From Enterobacter cloacae (lineage in GTDB: Bacteria > Pseudomonadota > Gammaproteobacteria > Enterobacterales > Enterobacteriaceae), in the NCBI GenBank assembly GCA_014169315.1, contig AP022133.1, positions 248,001 to 312,000 of the forward strand: a DNA stretch of 64,000 nucleotides. The letters run 5' to 3'. The notes beneath the pieces are model-generated. The model was not told the origin of the DNA. It made no database searches and saw only the letters and a list, made by a program, of their open reading frames with translations. The position numbers and the translations under genes were made by a program. Position 1 is the first letter of the stretch. Every line of letters starts with the position of its first letter. Shown in pieces: positions 28,900 through 38,459 of this stretch.

Positions 28900-29457
28900 T
28901 TATTGCGCAGCAACAGGCTTGGTTTTGGCGTTGGTTAAATAGTCAATGACGCGCTGGAGGGCTTCAGGGGGATCCTGACGCTTGATTTGGGTATGGATGG
29001 AATATTTAGCGCGTGTGTCGGTTGAACGAGTTTGTTCTGATTTATGCGATACCTTACCGGTCATTTTGGCTGAGAAGATACCCCAACCGATTGACGCTTC
29101 CACCGAGGCTTCGGCTTCAGTGCTGCTTGAACTGGCTTCGCTCTGAGTGACTTCCAGCTCAAAATCGATGGTACCGTCTTCAATACAAATAATCGGGTGA
29201 GTAACCGCCGCCAGCAGCGGAATACTCATTTTGCGGGTGACGCTACCTTTGCTCACCCCTTGCTCGTCTACCAGGGTTTCGTCGTAGTCGAATTCGATGG
29301 CAACGGCTTTACCATCCTTAATACAGACAGAGAGCAGGAAGTCGGCATAGGATTTGCTGGCCTGTACCTGTGCTTTGATCATTGCCTGCAGTGGCCCACC
29401 AATCATATGTTCGAGTGGCAGGGCATTAATGACTGAACCAATAAATTGTGAATCCAT
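28900..29457 (-). CDS. DUF2589-family protein
   Basis: The 185-residue protein matches my recollection of Pfam family DUF2589. It opens with a helical SVINALPLEHMIGGPL segment and an Ala/Gln-rich helix (QAMIKAQVQASKSYADFL), followed by beta-rich segments (VAIEFDYDETL, KMSIPLLAAVTHP, GTIDFELEVTQSEA). A Ser/Ala-rich stretch near residues 115-128, a lysine-rich beta segment and a closing helix (LQRVIDYLTN) complete it. No signal peptide is present. It is the first gene of the leftward operon, divergent from tyrB. The family has no established function that I can state. Confidence 0.65.
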   Translation of the reverse strand: MDSQFIGSVINALPLEHMIGGPLQAMIKAQVQASKSYADFLLSVCIKDGKAVAIEFDYDETLVDEQGVSKGSVTRKMSIPLLAAVTHPIICIEDGTIDFELEVTQSEASSSSTEAEASVEASIGWGIFSAKMTGKVSHKSEQTRSTDTRAKYSIHTQIKRQDPPEALQRVIDYLTNAKTKPVAAQ

Positions 29458-29663
29458 AATGTGAACTCCTTGAGTCAGTGAATGCGCGGTTGCGCAGGAG
29501 TCACATTACGGGAGCGGAGGGGGCGAAAATATTGGGTAAATGTCATGGCGAGAGGATGCAAAAAACCTATGCCAATTGCAGGATAAGGCGAAGGGGTGGT
29601 GTTACGGCATGTTCCAGTTTATTGTGGAATTCCCTGCCTCATCGAATTCCGGAGAACCATCGC

Positions 29664-30857
29664 GTGTTTCAGAAAGTAGACGCCTATGCTGGCGACCCCA
29701 TTCTCTCCTTAATGGAGCGTTTTAAAGAAGATCCTCGCAGCGACAAAGTGAATCTTAGCATTGGTCTGTATTACAACGAGGGCGGTATCATTCCTCAGCT
29801 GCAGGCCGTGGCCGAAGCCGAAGCGCGTCTTAACGCGGTTCCGCACGGGGCCTCGCTCTATCTGCCAATGGAAGGGTTAAACACCTACCGCAACACCATC
29901 GCGCCGCTGCTGTTTGGAGCCGATCATGCGGTACTCGCACAAAAACGCGTGGCGACCATCCAGACGCTGGGCGGTTCAGGGGCGCTGAAGGTCGGCGCAG
30001 ACTTTTTGAAAAAATACTTCCCGGATTCCGGCGTGTGGGTCAGCGATCCAACCTGGGAAAACCACGTAGCCATTTTTGAAGGCTCGGGCTTTAAGGTGTC
30101 GACCTACCCGTGGTTTGACAGTGCAACCAACGGCGTACGTATTGATGCGCTGCTGGAAAAACTGAACACCCTGCCAGAGCGCAGTATTGTACTGCTGCAT
30201 CCGTGCTGCCATAACCCGACCGGTGCCGACCTCACCAATGCACAGTGGGATGCCGTGATTGAGGTGCTGAAGGCGCGTAACCTGATCCCATTCCTCGATA
30301 TCGCCTATCAGGGCTTTGGCGCAGGAATGGAAGACGATGCCTACGCCATTCGTGCCGCTGCCAGTGCCGGGTTACCTGTACTGGTCAGCAACTCCTTCTC
30401 AAAAATCTTCTCTCTGTACGGCGAACGCGTTGGCGGCCTGTCCGTGGTGTGTGAAGATGCCGAAGCAGCCAGTCGTGTGCTGGGTCAGCTGAAAGCGACA
30501 GTGCGCCGCATCTATTCCAGCCCGCCAAACTTTGGTGCGCAGGTGGTGGCCACGGTTCTTGGAGATGATCGGCTGAAAGCGTCCTGGCTTGCCGAAGTGG
30601 AAGCGATGCGTAAGCGCATTTTGTCGATGCGTCAGGAACTGGTTAATGTGCTGAAAGAGGCCGTTCCCGGGCATAACTTTGACTATCTGCTTAAGCAGCG
30701 CGGGATGTTTAGCTATACCGGTCTGAGCGCGGCTCAGGTTGAAAGGCTGCGTGAAGAATTTGGCATCTACCTGATTTCCAGTGGTCGTATGTGCATGGCG
30801 GGCTTGAATACCGATAACGTCAAGCGCGTGGCTCAGGCCTTCGCTGCTGTGATGTAA
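29664..30857 (+). CDS. tyrB: Aromatic amino acid aminotransferase TyrB
   Basis: The 397-residue PLP enzyme catalyses the last step of tyrosine and phenylalanine synthesis and also handles leucine. The PLP Lys is in [16 protein letters not shown] (near 236-251), and the Asn-Pro pair is in [11 protein letters not shown] (near 187). The start is the GTG at 29664, as in E. coli, giving [12 protein letters not shown]; a GGAGAA site lies 8 bases upstream. The longer in-frame reading from 29478 is not conserved. The 206-bp gap to the divergent DUF2589-like gene must carry its promoter; no clear TyrR box was fixed by eye. Confidence 0.95.
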   Translation: MFQKVDAYAGDPILSLMERFKEDPRSDKVNLSIGLYYNEGGIIPQLQAVAEAEARLNAVPHGASLYLPMEGLNTYRNTIAPLLFGADHAVLAQKRVATIQTLGGSGALKVGADFLKKYFPDSGVWVSDPTWENHVAIFEGSGFKVSTYPWFDSATNGVRIDALLEKLNTLPERSIVLLHPCCHNPTGADLTNAQWDAVIEVLKARNLIPFLDIAYQGFGAGMEDDAYAIRAAASAGLPVLVSNSFSKIFSLYGERVGGLSVVCEDAEAASRVLGQLKATVRRIYSSPPNFGAQVVATVLGDDRLKASWLAEVEAMRKRILSMRQELVNVLKEAVPGHNFDYLLKQRGMFSYTGLSAAQVERLREEFGIYLISSGRMCMAGLNTDNVKRVAQAFAAVM

Positions 30858-30874
30858 GTATTCACTATCATTCC

Positions 30875-30959
30875 CCCTCTCCCTGTGGGAGAGGGTCGGG
30901 ATGAGGGCATCAGGCCGCAGAAAATCTTACCCGGTGGCGCTGGCGCTTACCGGGCCTAC
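30875..30959. repeat. CCCTCTCCC palindrome plus REP element after tyrB
   Basis: A perfect CCCTCTCCC/GGGAGAGGG hairpin (30875-30895) is followed by a classic enteric REP sequence at 30930-30959. The REP has stem CCCGGT/ACCGGG and the GGCGCTTACCGGGCCTAC signature. Together they form a mosaic intergenic element likely to stabilise the tyrB 3' end. Confidence 0.8.
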
Positions 30960-31112
30960 GCCACGCATCTGCGCTTTGTGATCTTCTTCTTTTTATTCAG
31001 ATTCATAAGCAAAAACTCCTTTCTTTCACTTCCCGCTGGGGTTATGGTCGGATAGTTTTTTGACCATTCGCTCAAATTAAAACGATAACAAACTGAATAT
31101 TCAGGGGAAAAT

Positions 31113-31826
31113 ATGCGCAAGATCACACTGGCGCTCAGCGCCGCCTGTTTATTGTTCTCGCTTAATAGTGCAGTCGTCGCGCGTGCTTCTGCACCGACGC
31201 CGCTTTACACCGGAACCACCGCCGCCATTCTTGCTGAACAGGCACCCATTCACTGGGTTTCCGTGGCACAAATTGAAAATAGCCTGATGGGGCGTCCGCC
31301 AATGGCTGTAGGCTTCGATATCGACGATACCGTGCTGTTCTCCAGCCCGGGTTTCTGGCGGGGCAAGAAAACCTTCTCACCGGACAGCGAAGCGTATCTG
31401 AAGAACCCCGAATTCTGGGAGAAGATGAATAACGGCTGGGATGAGTTCAGCATCCCGAAAGAGGTTGCCCGTGCGTTGATCGCCATGCACGCTAAGCGTG
31501 GTGACAGCATTTACTTTGTGACGGGGCGCAGCCAGACCAAAACTGAAACCGTATCAAAAACGCTTCAGGATGATTTCCAGATCCCGGCGACCAGCATGAA
31601 CCCGGTTATTTTTGCCGGTGACAAGTCCGGGCAAAACACCAAAACCCAGTGGCTGGAGCAGAAAAATATCAAAATCTTCTACGGTGATTCGGATAACGAC
31701 ATTACCGCCGCTCATGATGTGGGAGCCAGAGGGATCAGGGTACTACGCGCCTCTAACTCGACCTATCGACCGCTGCCAATGGCCGGGAAATTTGGCGAAG
31801 AGGTGATTGTGAATTCTGAATACTGA
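31113..31826 (+). CDS. aphA: Class B acid phosphatase AphA
   Basis: The 237-residue periplasmic phosphatase has the E. coli length. It dephosphorylates nucleotides and other organic phosphates and can transfer phosphate. It has a signal peptide (about 1-25). The HAD-type nucleophile motif [11 protein letters not shown] is near 69-79, and motif III/IV residues are in [10 protein letters not shown] (near 191-200). A GGGGAAAA site precedes the ATG. Confidence 0.96.
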   Translation: MRKITLALSAACLLFSLNSAVVARASAPTPLYTGTTAAILAEQAPIHWVSVAQIENSLMGRPPMAVGFDIDDTVLFSSPGFWRGKKTFSPDSEAYLKNPEFWEKMNNGWDEFSIPKEVARALIAMHAKRGDSIYFVTGRSQTKTETVSKTLQDDFQIPATSMNPVIFAGDKSGQNTKTQWLEQKNIKIFYGDSDNDITAAHDVGARGIRVLRASNSTYRPLPMAGKFGEEVIVNSEY

Positions 31827-31943
31827 TGTATGCTGATTTTTTGAACAAATCAGGCCTGCCGGGTTTACCTTTTGTCGTCTTGCTACACAATTTAAAGAGG
31901 CCGGCACTCAGTTCGAGTTCAACCCATTCACAGGGGAGCAAAG

Positions 31944-32297
31944 ATGACAATTTCGGAGATACTCCAGTACTGCATGAGTAAACCCGGTGCGGAGCAAAGC
32001 GTTCACAGCGACTGGAAAGCCACGCAAATAAAGGTTGGCGACGTGTTGTTTGCTATGGTGAAAGAGGTTGAGGGCCGCCCGGCTGCATCGCTGAAAACCA
32101 GCCCGGAGCTGGCGGATTTGTTACGTCAGCAGCACCATGACGTCAGACCGAGTAAGCATCTGAACAAGGCACACTGGAGCACTGTTTATCTTGATGGCTC
32201 GCTGCCAGGCTCGCAGATTTATTATCTGGTGGATGCCTCTTATCAACAGGCGGTTGAGCTGCTGCCGGAAGTGACCCGACAGCAACTCTCCGTGTGA
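31944..32297 (+). CDS. yjbR: MmcQ/YjbR-family protein
   Basis: The 117-residue protein matches E. coli YjbR (118 aa) along its length. It is a small soluble protein with a double-wing fold thought to bind DNA, but its cellular role is not established. Conserved stretches include WKATQIKVGDVLFAMVKEVEG and LNKAHWSTVYLDGSLPG. A GGGGAG site is well placed. It converges on uvrA with only 3 bases between the stop codons. Confidence 0.93.
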   Translation: MTISEILQYCMSKPGAEQSVHSDWKATQIKVGDVLFAMVKEVEGRPAASLKTSPELADLLRQQHHDVRPSKHLNKAHWSTVYLDGSLPGSQIYYLVDASYQQAVELLPEVTRQQLSV

Positions 32298-32300
32298 CAA

Positions 32301-35123
32301 CTACAGCAACGGTTTGAGGAAGCGTGCGGTGTGCGAGGCTTCGCACTCTGCAACGGTCTCTGGCGTACCGGAGACGAGGATTTCACCGCCGCCGCTACCG
32401 CCTTCCGGGCCGAGATCGACAATCCAGTCTGCGGTTTTAATCACGTCCAGATTGTGTTCAATGACCACGATGGTGTTGCCCTGGTCTCTGAGCTGATGCA
32501 GAACATCAAGCAACTGCTGAATATCGGCAAAGTGCAGGCCGGTCGTCGGCTCATCCAGAATGTACAGCGTCTGGCCGGTGCCTCGTTTGGATAGTTCACG
32601 CGCCAGCTTCACGCGCTGCGCTTCACCGCCAGACAGCGTGGTAGCAGACTGCCCCAGACGAATATAGGTCAGGCCTACGTCCATCAGCGTTTGCAACTTA
32701 CGCGCCAGCGCAGGGACTGCATCAAAGAACTCACGAGCCTCTTCGATGGTCATATCCAGCACTTCGTGGATGGTTTTGCCTTTGTACTTAATCTCCAGCG
32801 TTTCACGGTTATAGCGTTTGCCTTTGCACTGGTCGCACGGTACGTAGATATCCGGCAGGAAATGCATCTCAACCTTGATTACACCGTCGCCCTGACATGC
32901 TTCACAGCGGCCACCGCGGACGTTAAAGCTGAAACGTCCAGGGGTATACCCGCGCGAGCGCGCTTCCGGTACACCCGCAAACAGTTCACGTACAGGCGTA
33001 AAGACGCCGGTATAGGTCGCCGGGTTGGAACGCGGGGTGCGTCCAATGGGGCTTTGGTCAATGTCGATAACCTTGTCGAAATGCTCCAGCCCCTGGATGT
33101 CGCGGTACGGTGCAGGCTCGGCGAGGGTCGCGCCGTTCAGCTGCGTCTGCGCAATCGGGAACAGCGTATCGTTAATCAGCGTCGATTTACCGGAACCGGA
33201 CACGCCGGTGATACAGGTAAACAGCCCAACCGGCAGCGTCAGGGTCACATCTTTCAGGTTGTTGCCGCGTGCGCCAGTCAGCTTCAGCACTTTTTCCGGG
33301 TCTGCTGCCACGCGCTGCGTCGGTACGTCAATTTTGCGCTTGCCGCTCATGTACTGGCCGGTCAGAGACTCTGGCACTGCCATGATATCTTCCAGCGTCC
33401 CTTCCGCGACTACCTGACCGCCGTGAACGCCTGCACCCGGGCCGATATCAATAACGTGGTCAGCGGCGCGGATGGCATCTTCATCATGCTCGACCACAAT
33501 CACCGTGTTGCCGAGGTTGCGCAGGTGGATCAGCGTCCCGAGCAGGCGTTCGTTGTCGCGCTGGTGCAGGCCGATAGACGGCTCATCCAGCACGTACATC
33601 ACACCCACCAGGCCCGCACCAATCTGGCTTGCCAGACGAATACGCTGCGCTTCACCGCCGGAGAGTGTTTCAGCAGAGCGGGAAAGCGTCAGGTAGTTCA
33701 GACCCACGTTCACCAGGAACTTCAGCCGATCCCCAATCTCTTTCAACACTTTTTCGGCGATTTTCGCGCGCTGGCCGGAGAGCTTCAGGTTGTTGAAGAA
33801 GTCCATCGCGTGACCGATGCTCATGTCTGAGATGGTCGGTAGCGCCGTGTTTTCGACAAAGACGTGGCGAGCCTCGCGGCGCAGACGTGTCCCTTCGCAG
33901 GTCGCACAGGAGCGGTTGCTGATAAACTTCGCCAGCTCTTCACGTACTGCACTGGATTCGGTCTCTTTGTAGCGGCGCTCCATATTGTGCAGCACCCCTT
34001 CGAACGGGTGGCGACGCACGGAGGTATCGCCGCGATCGTTCATGTACTTAAACTCGATGTTCTCTTTACCCGAACCGTACAGCACCACTTTGTGTACATG
34101 TGGATTCAGGCTGCCCCACGGCGCTTCGACATCGAATTTATAGTGCTCTGCCAGCGACTTCAGCATCTGGAAGTAGTAGAAATTACGGCGATCCCAGCCG
34201 CGAATAGCCCCGCCTGCCAGTGACAGTTCCGGGTTTTGGATCACGCGATCCGGGTCAAAATACTGCTGTACGCCCAGACCGTCGCACGTCGGACACGCGC
34301 CCGCCGGGTTGTTGAACGAAAACAGACGCGGTTCCAGCTCGCGCATGCTGTAGCCGCAAATGGGACAGGCAAAGTTGGCAGAAAAAAGCAGTTCTTCCGC
34401 TTTCGGGTTGTCCATATCGGACACCACGGCGGTGCCGCCAGAGAGTTCCAGCGCCGTTTCAAACGATTCGGCCAGCCGGGTTGCCAGATCTTCGCGTACT
34501 TTGAAGCGGTCAATCACCACTTCAATGGTGTGCTTCTTCTGCAGCTCCAGCTTGGGTGGGTCTGACAGGTCACACACTTCCCCGTCGATACGGGCGCGAA
34601 TATAGCCCTGGCTTGCCAGGTTCTCCAGCGTCTTGGTGTGCTCGCCTTTGCGCTCTTTAATGATCGGCGCAAGCAGCATCAGGCGTTTACCTTCTGGCTG
34701 CGACAACACGTTATCCACCATCTGGCTGACGGTTTGCGCCGCCAGCGGGACGTCGTGATCCGGACAGCGCGGCTCACCCACGCGCGCATACAGCAGACGC
34801 AGGTAGTCATGAATTTCGGTAATCGTACCAACCGTTGAACGCGGGTTATGCGAAGTGGATTTCTGCTCAATAGAGATAGCAGGTGATAACCCTTCAATAT
34901 GGTCTACGTCTGGTTTTTCCATCAGTGACAGGAACTGACGTGCGTACGCAGAGAGGGACTCAACGTAACGACGCTGTCCTTCGGCATACAACGTGTCGAA
35001 AGCCAGTGAGGATTTGCCAGACCCCGAAAGCCCGGTCACGACGATGAGTTTGTCGCGAGGGATTATGAGGTTGATATTTTTGAGATTGTGGGTGCGAGCG
35101 CCCCGAACTTCGATCTTATCCAT
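32301..35123 (-). CDS. uvrA: Excinuclease ABC subunit A (UvrA)
   Basis: The 940-residue damage-recognition ATPase of nucleotide excision repair has the E. coli length. It contains two ABC modules: Walker [10 protein letters not shown] (31-39) and GVSGSGKST (near 640), with signatures LSGGEAQR (near 488 and 829). Zinc-binding pairs CPICG/CPTC (near 253-280) and CEACQG/CDQC (near 740-765) are present. A LexA box lies 88 bases upstream at 35211. It is divergent from ssb, as in E. coli. Confidence 0.98.
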   Translation of the reverse strand: MDKIEVRGARTHNLKNINLIIPRDKLIVVTGLSGSGKSSLAFDTLYAEGQRRYVESLSAYARQFLSLMEKPDVDHIEGLSPAISIEQKSTSHNPRSTVGTITEIHDYLRLLYARVGEPRCPDHDVPLAAQTVSQMVDNVLSQPEGKRLMLLAPIIKERKGEHTKTLENLASQGYIRARIDGEVCDLSDPPKLELQKKHTIEVVIDRFKVREDLATRLAESFETALELSGGTAVVSDMDNPKAEELLFSANFACPICGYSMRELEPRLFSFNNPAGACPTCDGLGVQQYFDPDRVIQNPELSLAGGAIRGWDRRNFYYFQMLKSLAEHYKFDVEAPWGSLNPHVHKVVLYGSGKENIEFKYMNDRGDTSVRRHPFEGVLHNMERRYKETESSAVREELAKFISNRSCATCEGTRLRREARHVFVENTALPTISDMSIGHAMDFFNNLKLSGQRAKIAEKVLKEIGDRLKFLVNVGLNYLTLSRSAETLSGGEAQRIRLASQIGAGLVGVMYVLDEPSIGLHQRDNERLLGTLIHLRNLGNTVIVVEHDEDAIRAADHVIDIGPGAGVHGGQVVAEGTLEDIMAVPESLTGQYMSGKRKIDVPTQRVAADPEKVLKLTGARGNNLKDVTLTLPVGLFTCITGVSGSGKSTLINDTLFPIAQTQLNGATLAEPAPYRDIQGLEHFDKVIDIDQSPIGRTPRSNPATYTGVFTPVRELFAGVPEARSRGYTPGRFSFNVRGGRCEACQGDGVIKVEMHFLPDIYVPCDQCKGKRYNRETLEIKYKGKTIHEVLDMTIEEAREFFDAVPALARKLQTLMDVGLTYIRLGQSATTLSGGEAQRVKLARELSKRGTGQTLYILDEPTTGLHFADIQQLLDVLHQLRDQGNTIVVIEHNLDVIKTADWIVDLGPEGGSGGGEILVSGTPETVAECEASHTARFLKPLL

Positions 35124-35210
35124 TCACCTTTCCCGGTTGGAACACGGATTGCCTGGTTTGTTTGAAGGACAACCGACTGTCAGAAACGGCTAATTATGAC
35201 ACAACTCGAC

Positions 35211-35226
35211 CTGTTTGAATATACAG
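35211..35226. promoter_or_regulatory. LexA box between uvrA and ssb
   Basis: CTGTTTGAATATACAG has the CTG-N10-CAG SOS pattern and sits where E. coli has the uvrA/ssb operator. It predicts LexA repression of uvrA and partly of ssb. Confidence 0.93.
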
Positions 35227-35374
35227 TATTGGAATGCAATTTCTGATTCGCTGTGCAACAATGTTGCGCTGGCGAGAGAACTCTGGAACGTGCTACGCAA
35301 CTATCAAAGTGTCGCATGGAAATGGTACACTCGCGCGTTTACACTATTAAGAAACGTATTCAGGAGACACGAAC

Positions 35375-35899
35375 ATGGCCAGCAGAGGCGTAAACAAGGT
35401 GATTCTCGTCGGTAATCTGGGCCAGGACCCGGAAGTACGCTACATGCCGAGTGGTGGCGCAGTTGCCAACATTACGCTGGCTACTTCCGAATCCTGGCGT
35501 GATAAAGCGACCGGTGAGATGAAAGAGCAGACCGAATGGCACCGTGTTGTGCTGTTTGGCAAACTGGCAGAAGTGGCCGGTGAATACCTGCGTAAAGGTT
35601 CTCAGGTTTATATTGAAGGCCAGTTGCGTACCCGCAAATGGACCGATCAGTCCGGCGCTGAAAAATACACCACCGAAGTGGTGGTCAACGTTGGCGGTAC
35701 CATGCAGATGCTGGGTGGCCGTCAGGGCGGTGGCGCACCAGCAGGTGGCGGCCAGCAGCAGGGCGGTTGGGGTCAGCCTCAGCAGCCACAGGGCGGCAAC
35801 CAGTTCAGCGGCGGCGCGCAGTCTCGCCCGCAGCAGCAGTCTGCTCCGGCTCCGTCTAACGAACCACCAATGGACTTCGACGACGACATTCCGTTCTGA
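35375..35899 (+). CDS. ssb: Single-stranded DNA-binding protein SSB
   Basis: The 174-residue protein (E. coli 178) binds single-stranded DNA during replication, repair and recombination. The OB fold occupies about 1-112. A Gly/Gln-rich linker follows ([17 protein letters not shown] near 127-145). The acidic tip MDFDDDIPF, which docks partner proteins, is intact. An AGGAGA site precedes the ATG at 35375. Confidence 0.97.
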   Translation: MASRGVNKVILVGNLGQDPEVRYMPSGGAVANITLATSESWRDKATGEMKEQTEWHRVVLFGKLAEVAGEYLRKGSQVYIEGQLRTRKWTDQSGAEKYTTEVVVNVGGTMQMLGGRQGGGAPAGGGQQQGGWGQPQQPQGGNQFSGGAQSRPQQQSAPAPSNEPPMDFDDDIPF

Positions 35900-35914
35900 T
35901 TACCAGACGCTAAA

Positions 35915-35950
35915 AATAAAAAACCCAGACAAGCGTCTGGGTTTTTTATT
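35915..35950. terminator. Bidirectional terminator between ssb and yjcB
   Basis: The 9-bp stem AACCCAGAC/GTCTGGGTT with a 4-base loop is flanked by an A run on the left and T run on the right. It serves the convergent ssb and yjcB. Confidence 0.93.
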
Positions 35951-35959
35951 AACCAGGGA

Positions 35960-36241
35960 TCAGGTAATCACCATCGGCCAGTCTGGCGGGGTGTGACTCA
36001 TGGCTTCCACCATCACCACTTTAATATTTTCCCAGACGGCGGTGATATCCAGCAGGGTGATGCCGAGCAGACCCGTTGCGAACCAGCACGCCGCACCCAA
36101 ACCCAACAGGGTGCTGATCACGGCAAGACCAGCATAGTCAGATTTACGAAACTGAATGTTCAGCGTGCTGGCTAAAAACATCAACACCGCACTCAACAAG
36201 GGCCAGCGCAGAAGAACCATGCTGGTGGTAATGGTCGCCAT
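35960..36241 (-). CDS. yjcB: YjcB-family inner membrane protein
   Basis: The 93-residue protein matches E. coli YjcB (93 aa). It is a small integral membrane protein with three hydrophobic segments (about 5-25, 36-53 and 56-70) and no known function. The ATG at 36241 gives the conserved N-terminus MATITTSMVLLRW and has a GAGGA site upstream; the ATG at 36250 would add three residues. A CRP-like site lies 64 bases upstream. Confidence 0.88.
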   Translation of the reverse strand: MATITTSMVLLRWPLLSAVLMFLASTLNIQFRKSDYAGLAVISTLLGLGAACWFATGLLGITLLDITAVWENIKVVMVEAMSHTPPDWPMVIT

Positions 36242-36304
36242 AAAATCCATCCTCGAAACAGCTGACGCACGACACTGAAAAAGTGTTTTTCGTTACATAA
36301 TATA

Positions 36305-36320
36305 TGTGAACTATATCACG
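36305..36320. promoter_or_regulatory. CRP-like site upstream of yjcB
   Basis: TGTGA-ACTATA-TCACG matches nine of ten conserved CRP positions. It lies between leftward yjcB and the rightward diguanylate cyclase gene and is closer to yjcB. Confidence 0.65.
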
Positions 36321-36719
36321 TTTGTTGTTTTATTCGCCAGTGGTCGTGTGGTGAAAAGTGGAGGATTTATAACCACAGGAACGGTGTTGAAATCTGAGTG
36401 GAAAATATATCTTTGCAGACTAAGCAACCATTTCACTGACTCTTTATAATAAATTCATTGAGATAACAAAACCTCTGCAATGTTTCCCTGGTTGTATAAT
36501 ATTTACAGTCGTAAACCTATGGATTATGCTTGAGTGGACAAATAAATGTACTCGTAGCTAATGATTCAGGCTCCTGAATTTTCTGGCCTTTTTACTATTA
36601 TGTATTATTTTAATTACACACGGCGTTATTTGATTTCGCTGAAATGGTCTCCACTTCATGCTTTTTGAATCTGAAGAAAGCTGCGTTCTTTTTATCGTTT
36701 AATCATCTGCGAAAAAATA
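36321..36719. other. AT-rich gap before the diguanylate cyclase gene
   Basis: About 400 bases with no convincing gene on either strand. The stretch is clearly A/T-rich compared with its surroundings, which suggests a complex or H-NS-bound promoter for the gene at 36720. Confidence 0.5.
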
Positions 36720-38120
36720 ATGAAAGAAAAACGACGTGAGATTGTTAATGACAGCGCGCGGGCGTTGCACGCGCTGGCGAAGCTGATGCCTCTGCTTAAC
36801 GCTCAGTGTTCACTGGCGGAAATGCTGGAGACTATCAACCGGGCACTGGGATCAACGCTTGCCTGGATAAGCGTTGATAATGATGGGCTGCAGCGCGTGG
36901 TCTGTGCGGGTGAGGTGGCCTGCCATTCGTTTGAAGTCACTGATTTTCTTGCCAGCACGCTGCTACAGCGAAATCACCGTTCGTGGCGGGTGGTTTACTG
37001 GAAAGAGAAAATTGGCCATTCGTTATTTTCCCCTCAGCACCCTGGTTACGCACAATTACAAAGCGGTGTGTTATGCAAACTTTCAACTCATGACTGGCAT
37101 TGTAGCGGTTATTTCTTTTTGGCATTTGAGGAAAAATTATATTCTTTGCCGAACCTGAAAAATATCATGGTAGTGCTGGTTGAGAAATTAAAGGATTATT
37201 TTGAGGAAATTATTGCCCGTGAAAAAACGGCACAGGAAATGCAGCGTGTCGTAACGCAGTATAAAACGTTGTTTGAGCGGGCACCTGTATTGATGAACTC
37301 CTTCGACAAGTATAACCGTTGCGTGTTGTGGAATGCTGAGTGCGAAAAAGTCTTTGGCTGGACGATGGCGGAGATCGGTGCGCATTCAGATCCACTGTCA
37401 CTGTTTTATCCCGATCCGGATGAACGGCGGCGGGTGCTGGAGTCGGTTCGTATCTCACCGCTAAAGGATATGTATGAGTGGCATCCGGTACGCAAAGACG
37501 GTGTGCAGCTGACGATCCTGTGGTCGAACATTCTGTTACCGGACAACTCTATCCTGAATATTGGGCTGGATATCACCGAACGTAAAAAAGCGGAACAGCA
37601 GCTGGAAGTGAAAGCGACCACTGACGATCTCACCGGTTGTTTTAACCGGTCTGCGATTTTGCAGCAGTTGAAATCATCGCTGGCGGCAAGCTCCAGACAG
37701 GATACTAACAGCCATTTTTGCGTGCTGATGTTTGACCTGGATTTTTTCAAACAGATCAATGATGAATGGGGGCATCAGGTTGGCGATGTGGCGCTAATTC
37801 ATTTTTGTGACTGTATCCGGGAGCTTATTCCGGTGGACTCGGCGCTGGGACGTGTCGGAGGTGAAGAGTTTTTGCTCCTGTTGGCACGAACTGACGGCAA
37901 TGCCGCCATGCTGCTATCCGCCCGGCTACGTTCTGTTTTGTCCACGAAGCCGCTGCGGGTTGGCGATAAAAAACTGGTGCTTTCATTTAGCGCAGGGGTT
38001 GTTGAGGTGTGCCAGCCACAACGCGATACTTCAGCATTACTGATGCGTGCCGATAAAGCATTATATGATGCCAAGCGTATGGGGCGAGGGAAAACAGTGG
38101 TGGCTTCTGATTATTTATAA
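36720..38120 (+). CDS. Diguanylate cyclase with GAF-like and PAS domains
   Basis: The 466-residue protein is predicted to make cyclic di-GMP. The first 160 residues look like a GAF-type sensor. A short coiled stretch leads to a PAS domain (about 181-290: LFERAPVLMNSF through LDITERKKAE). The GGDEF domain follows, with GGEEF at about 380-384 and the RADKALYDAKRMGRG signature near 440. The residues where the inhibitory RxxD I-site normally lies read IPVD, so product inhibition may be lost. No membrane helix is present. It does not correspond to an E. coli gene at this locus. The start is uncertain because no good ribosome site precedes the ATG. Confidence 0.85.
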   Translation: MKEKRREIVNDSARALHALAKLMPLLNAQCSLAEMLETINRALGSTLAWISVDNDGLQRVVCAGEVACHSFEVTDFLASTLLQRNHRSWRVVYWKEKIGHSLFSPQHPGYAQLQSGVLCKLSTHDWHCSGYFFLAFEEKLYSLPNLKNIMVVLVEKLKDYFEEIIAREKTAQEMQRVVTQYKTLFERAPVLMNSFDKYNRCVLWNAECEKVFGWTMAEIGAHSDPLSLFYPDPDERRRVLESVRISPLKDMYEWHPVRKDGVQLTILWSNILLPDNSILNIGLDITERKKAEQQLEVKATTDDLTGCFNRSAILQQLKSSLAASSRQDTNSHFCVLMFDLDFFKQINDEWGHQVGDVALIHFCDCIRELIPVDSALGRVGGEEFLLLLARTDGNAAMLLSARLRSVLSTKPLRVGDKKLVLSFSAGVVEVCQPQRDTSALLMRADKALYDAKRMGRGKTVVASDYL

Positions 38121-38459
38121 ATCAAACCCGGAAATAGCGTCGGGCAAATAGCATGAAATTTCATACTCATGTTGTACTTTTTTCATGCTGCCGGAAGTTT
38201 GGTTTAATCAACGATCCTCTGTTGTGCTATCTTAAAATCTCCAGTTCAGGCTGGATAATTATTTTCCTTAGCAGAAACGGAATGAATACTTTCAGTTTGG
38301 CTTACGGAAAAATATTATCGTCATAACGAATTTTAAGAATTTTAATACCAAAAGTCAGTTGCTAACTTCGCATGATTCATGCAACGTAATCACCTGTTTA
38401 ACAAAGCATCCGGCCTTCATTACTACGGGCGTACAAAATGCAGGGATATAGGGCGGGAA
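38121..38459. other. Intergenic region between cyclase and pdeC
   Basis: No gene is seen in these 339 bases. A perfect palindrome ATGAAATTTCAT lies at 38153-38164. The rest is A/T-rich and presumably holds the pdeC promoter. Confidence 0.4.

Noticed and set aside
26492..29457. The lysis-like operon as a prophage remnant
   Set aside because: No integrase, att repeats, tRNA, capsid, tail or replication genes are found on either side, and all six genes are intact and closely spaced. A reduced phage cassette cannot be fully excluded, but decay is not apparent.
32691..33830. A 379-codon open frame antisense to uvrA
   Set aside because: It mirrors conserved uvrA codons and has no plausible protein features; uvrA is clearly real.
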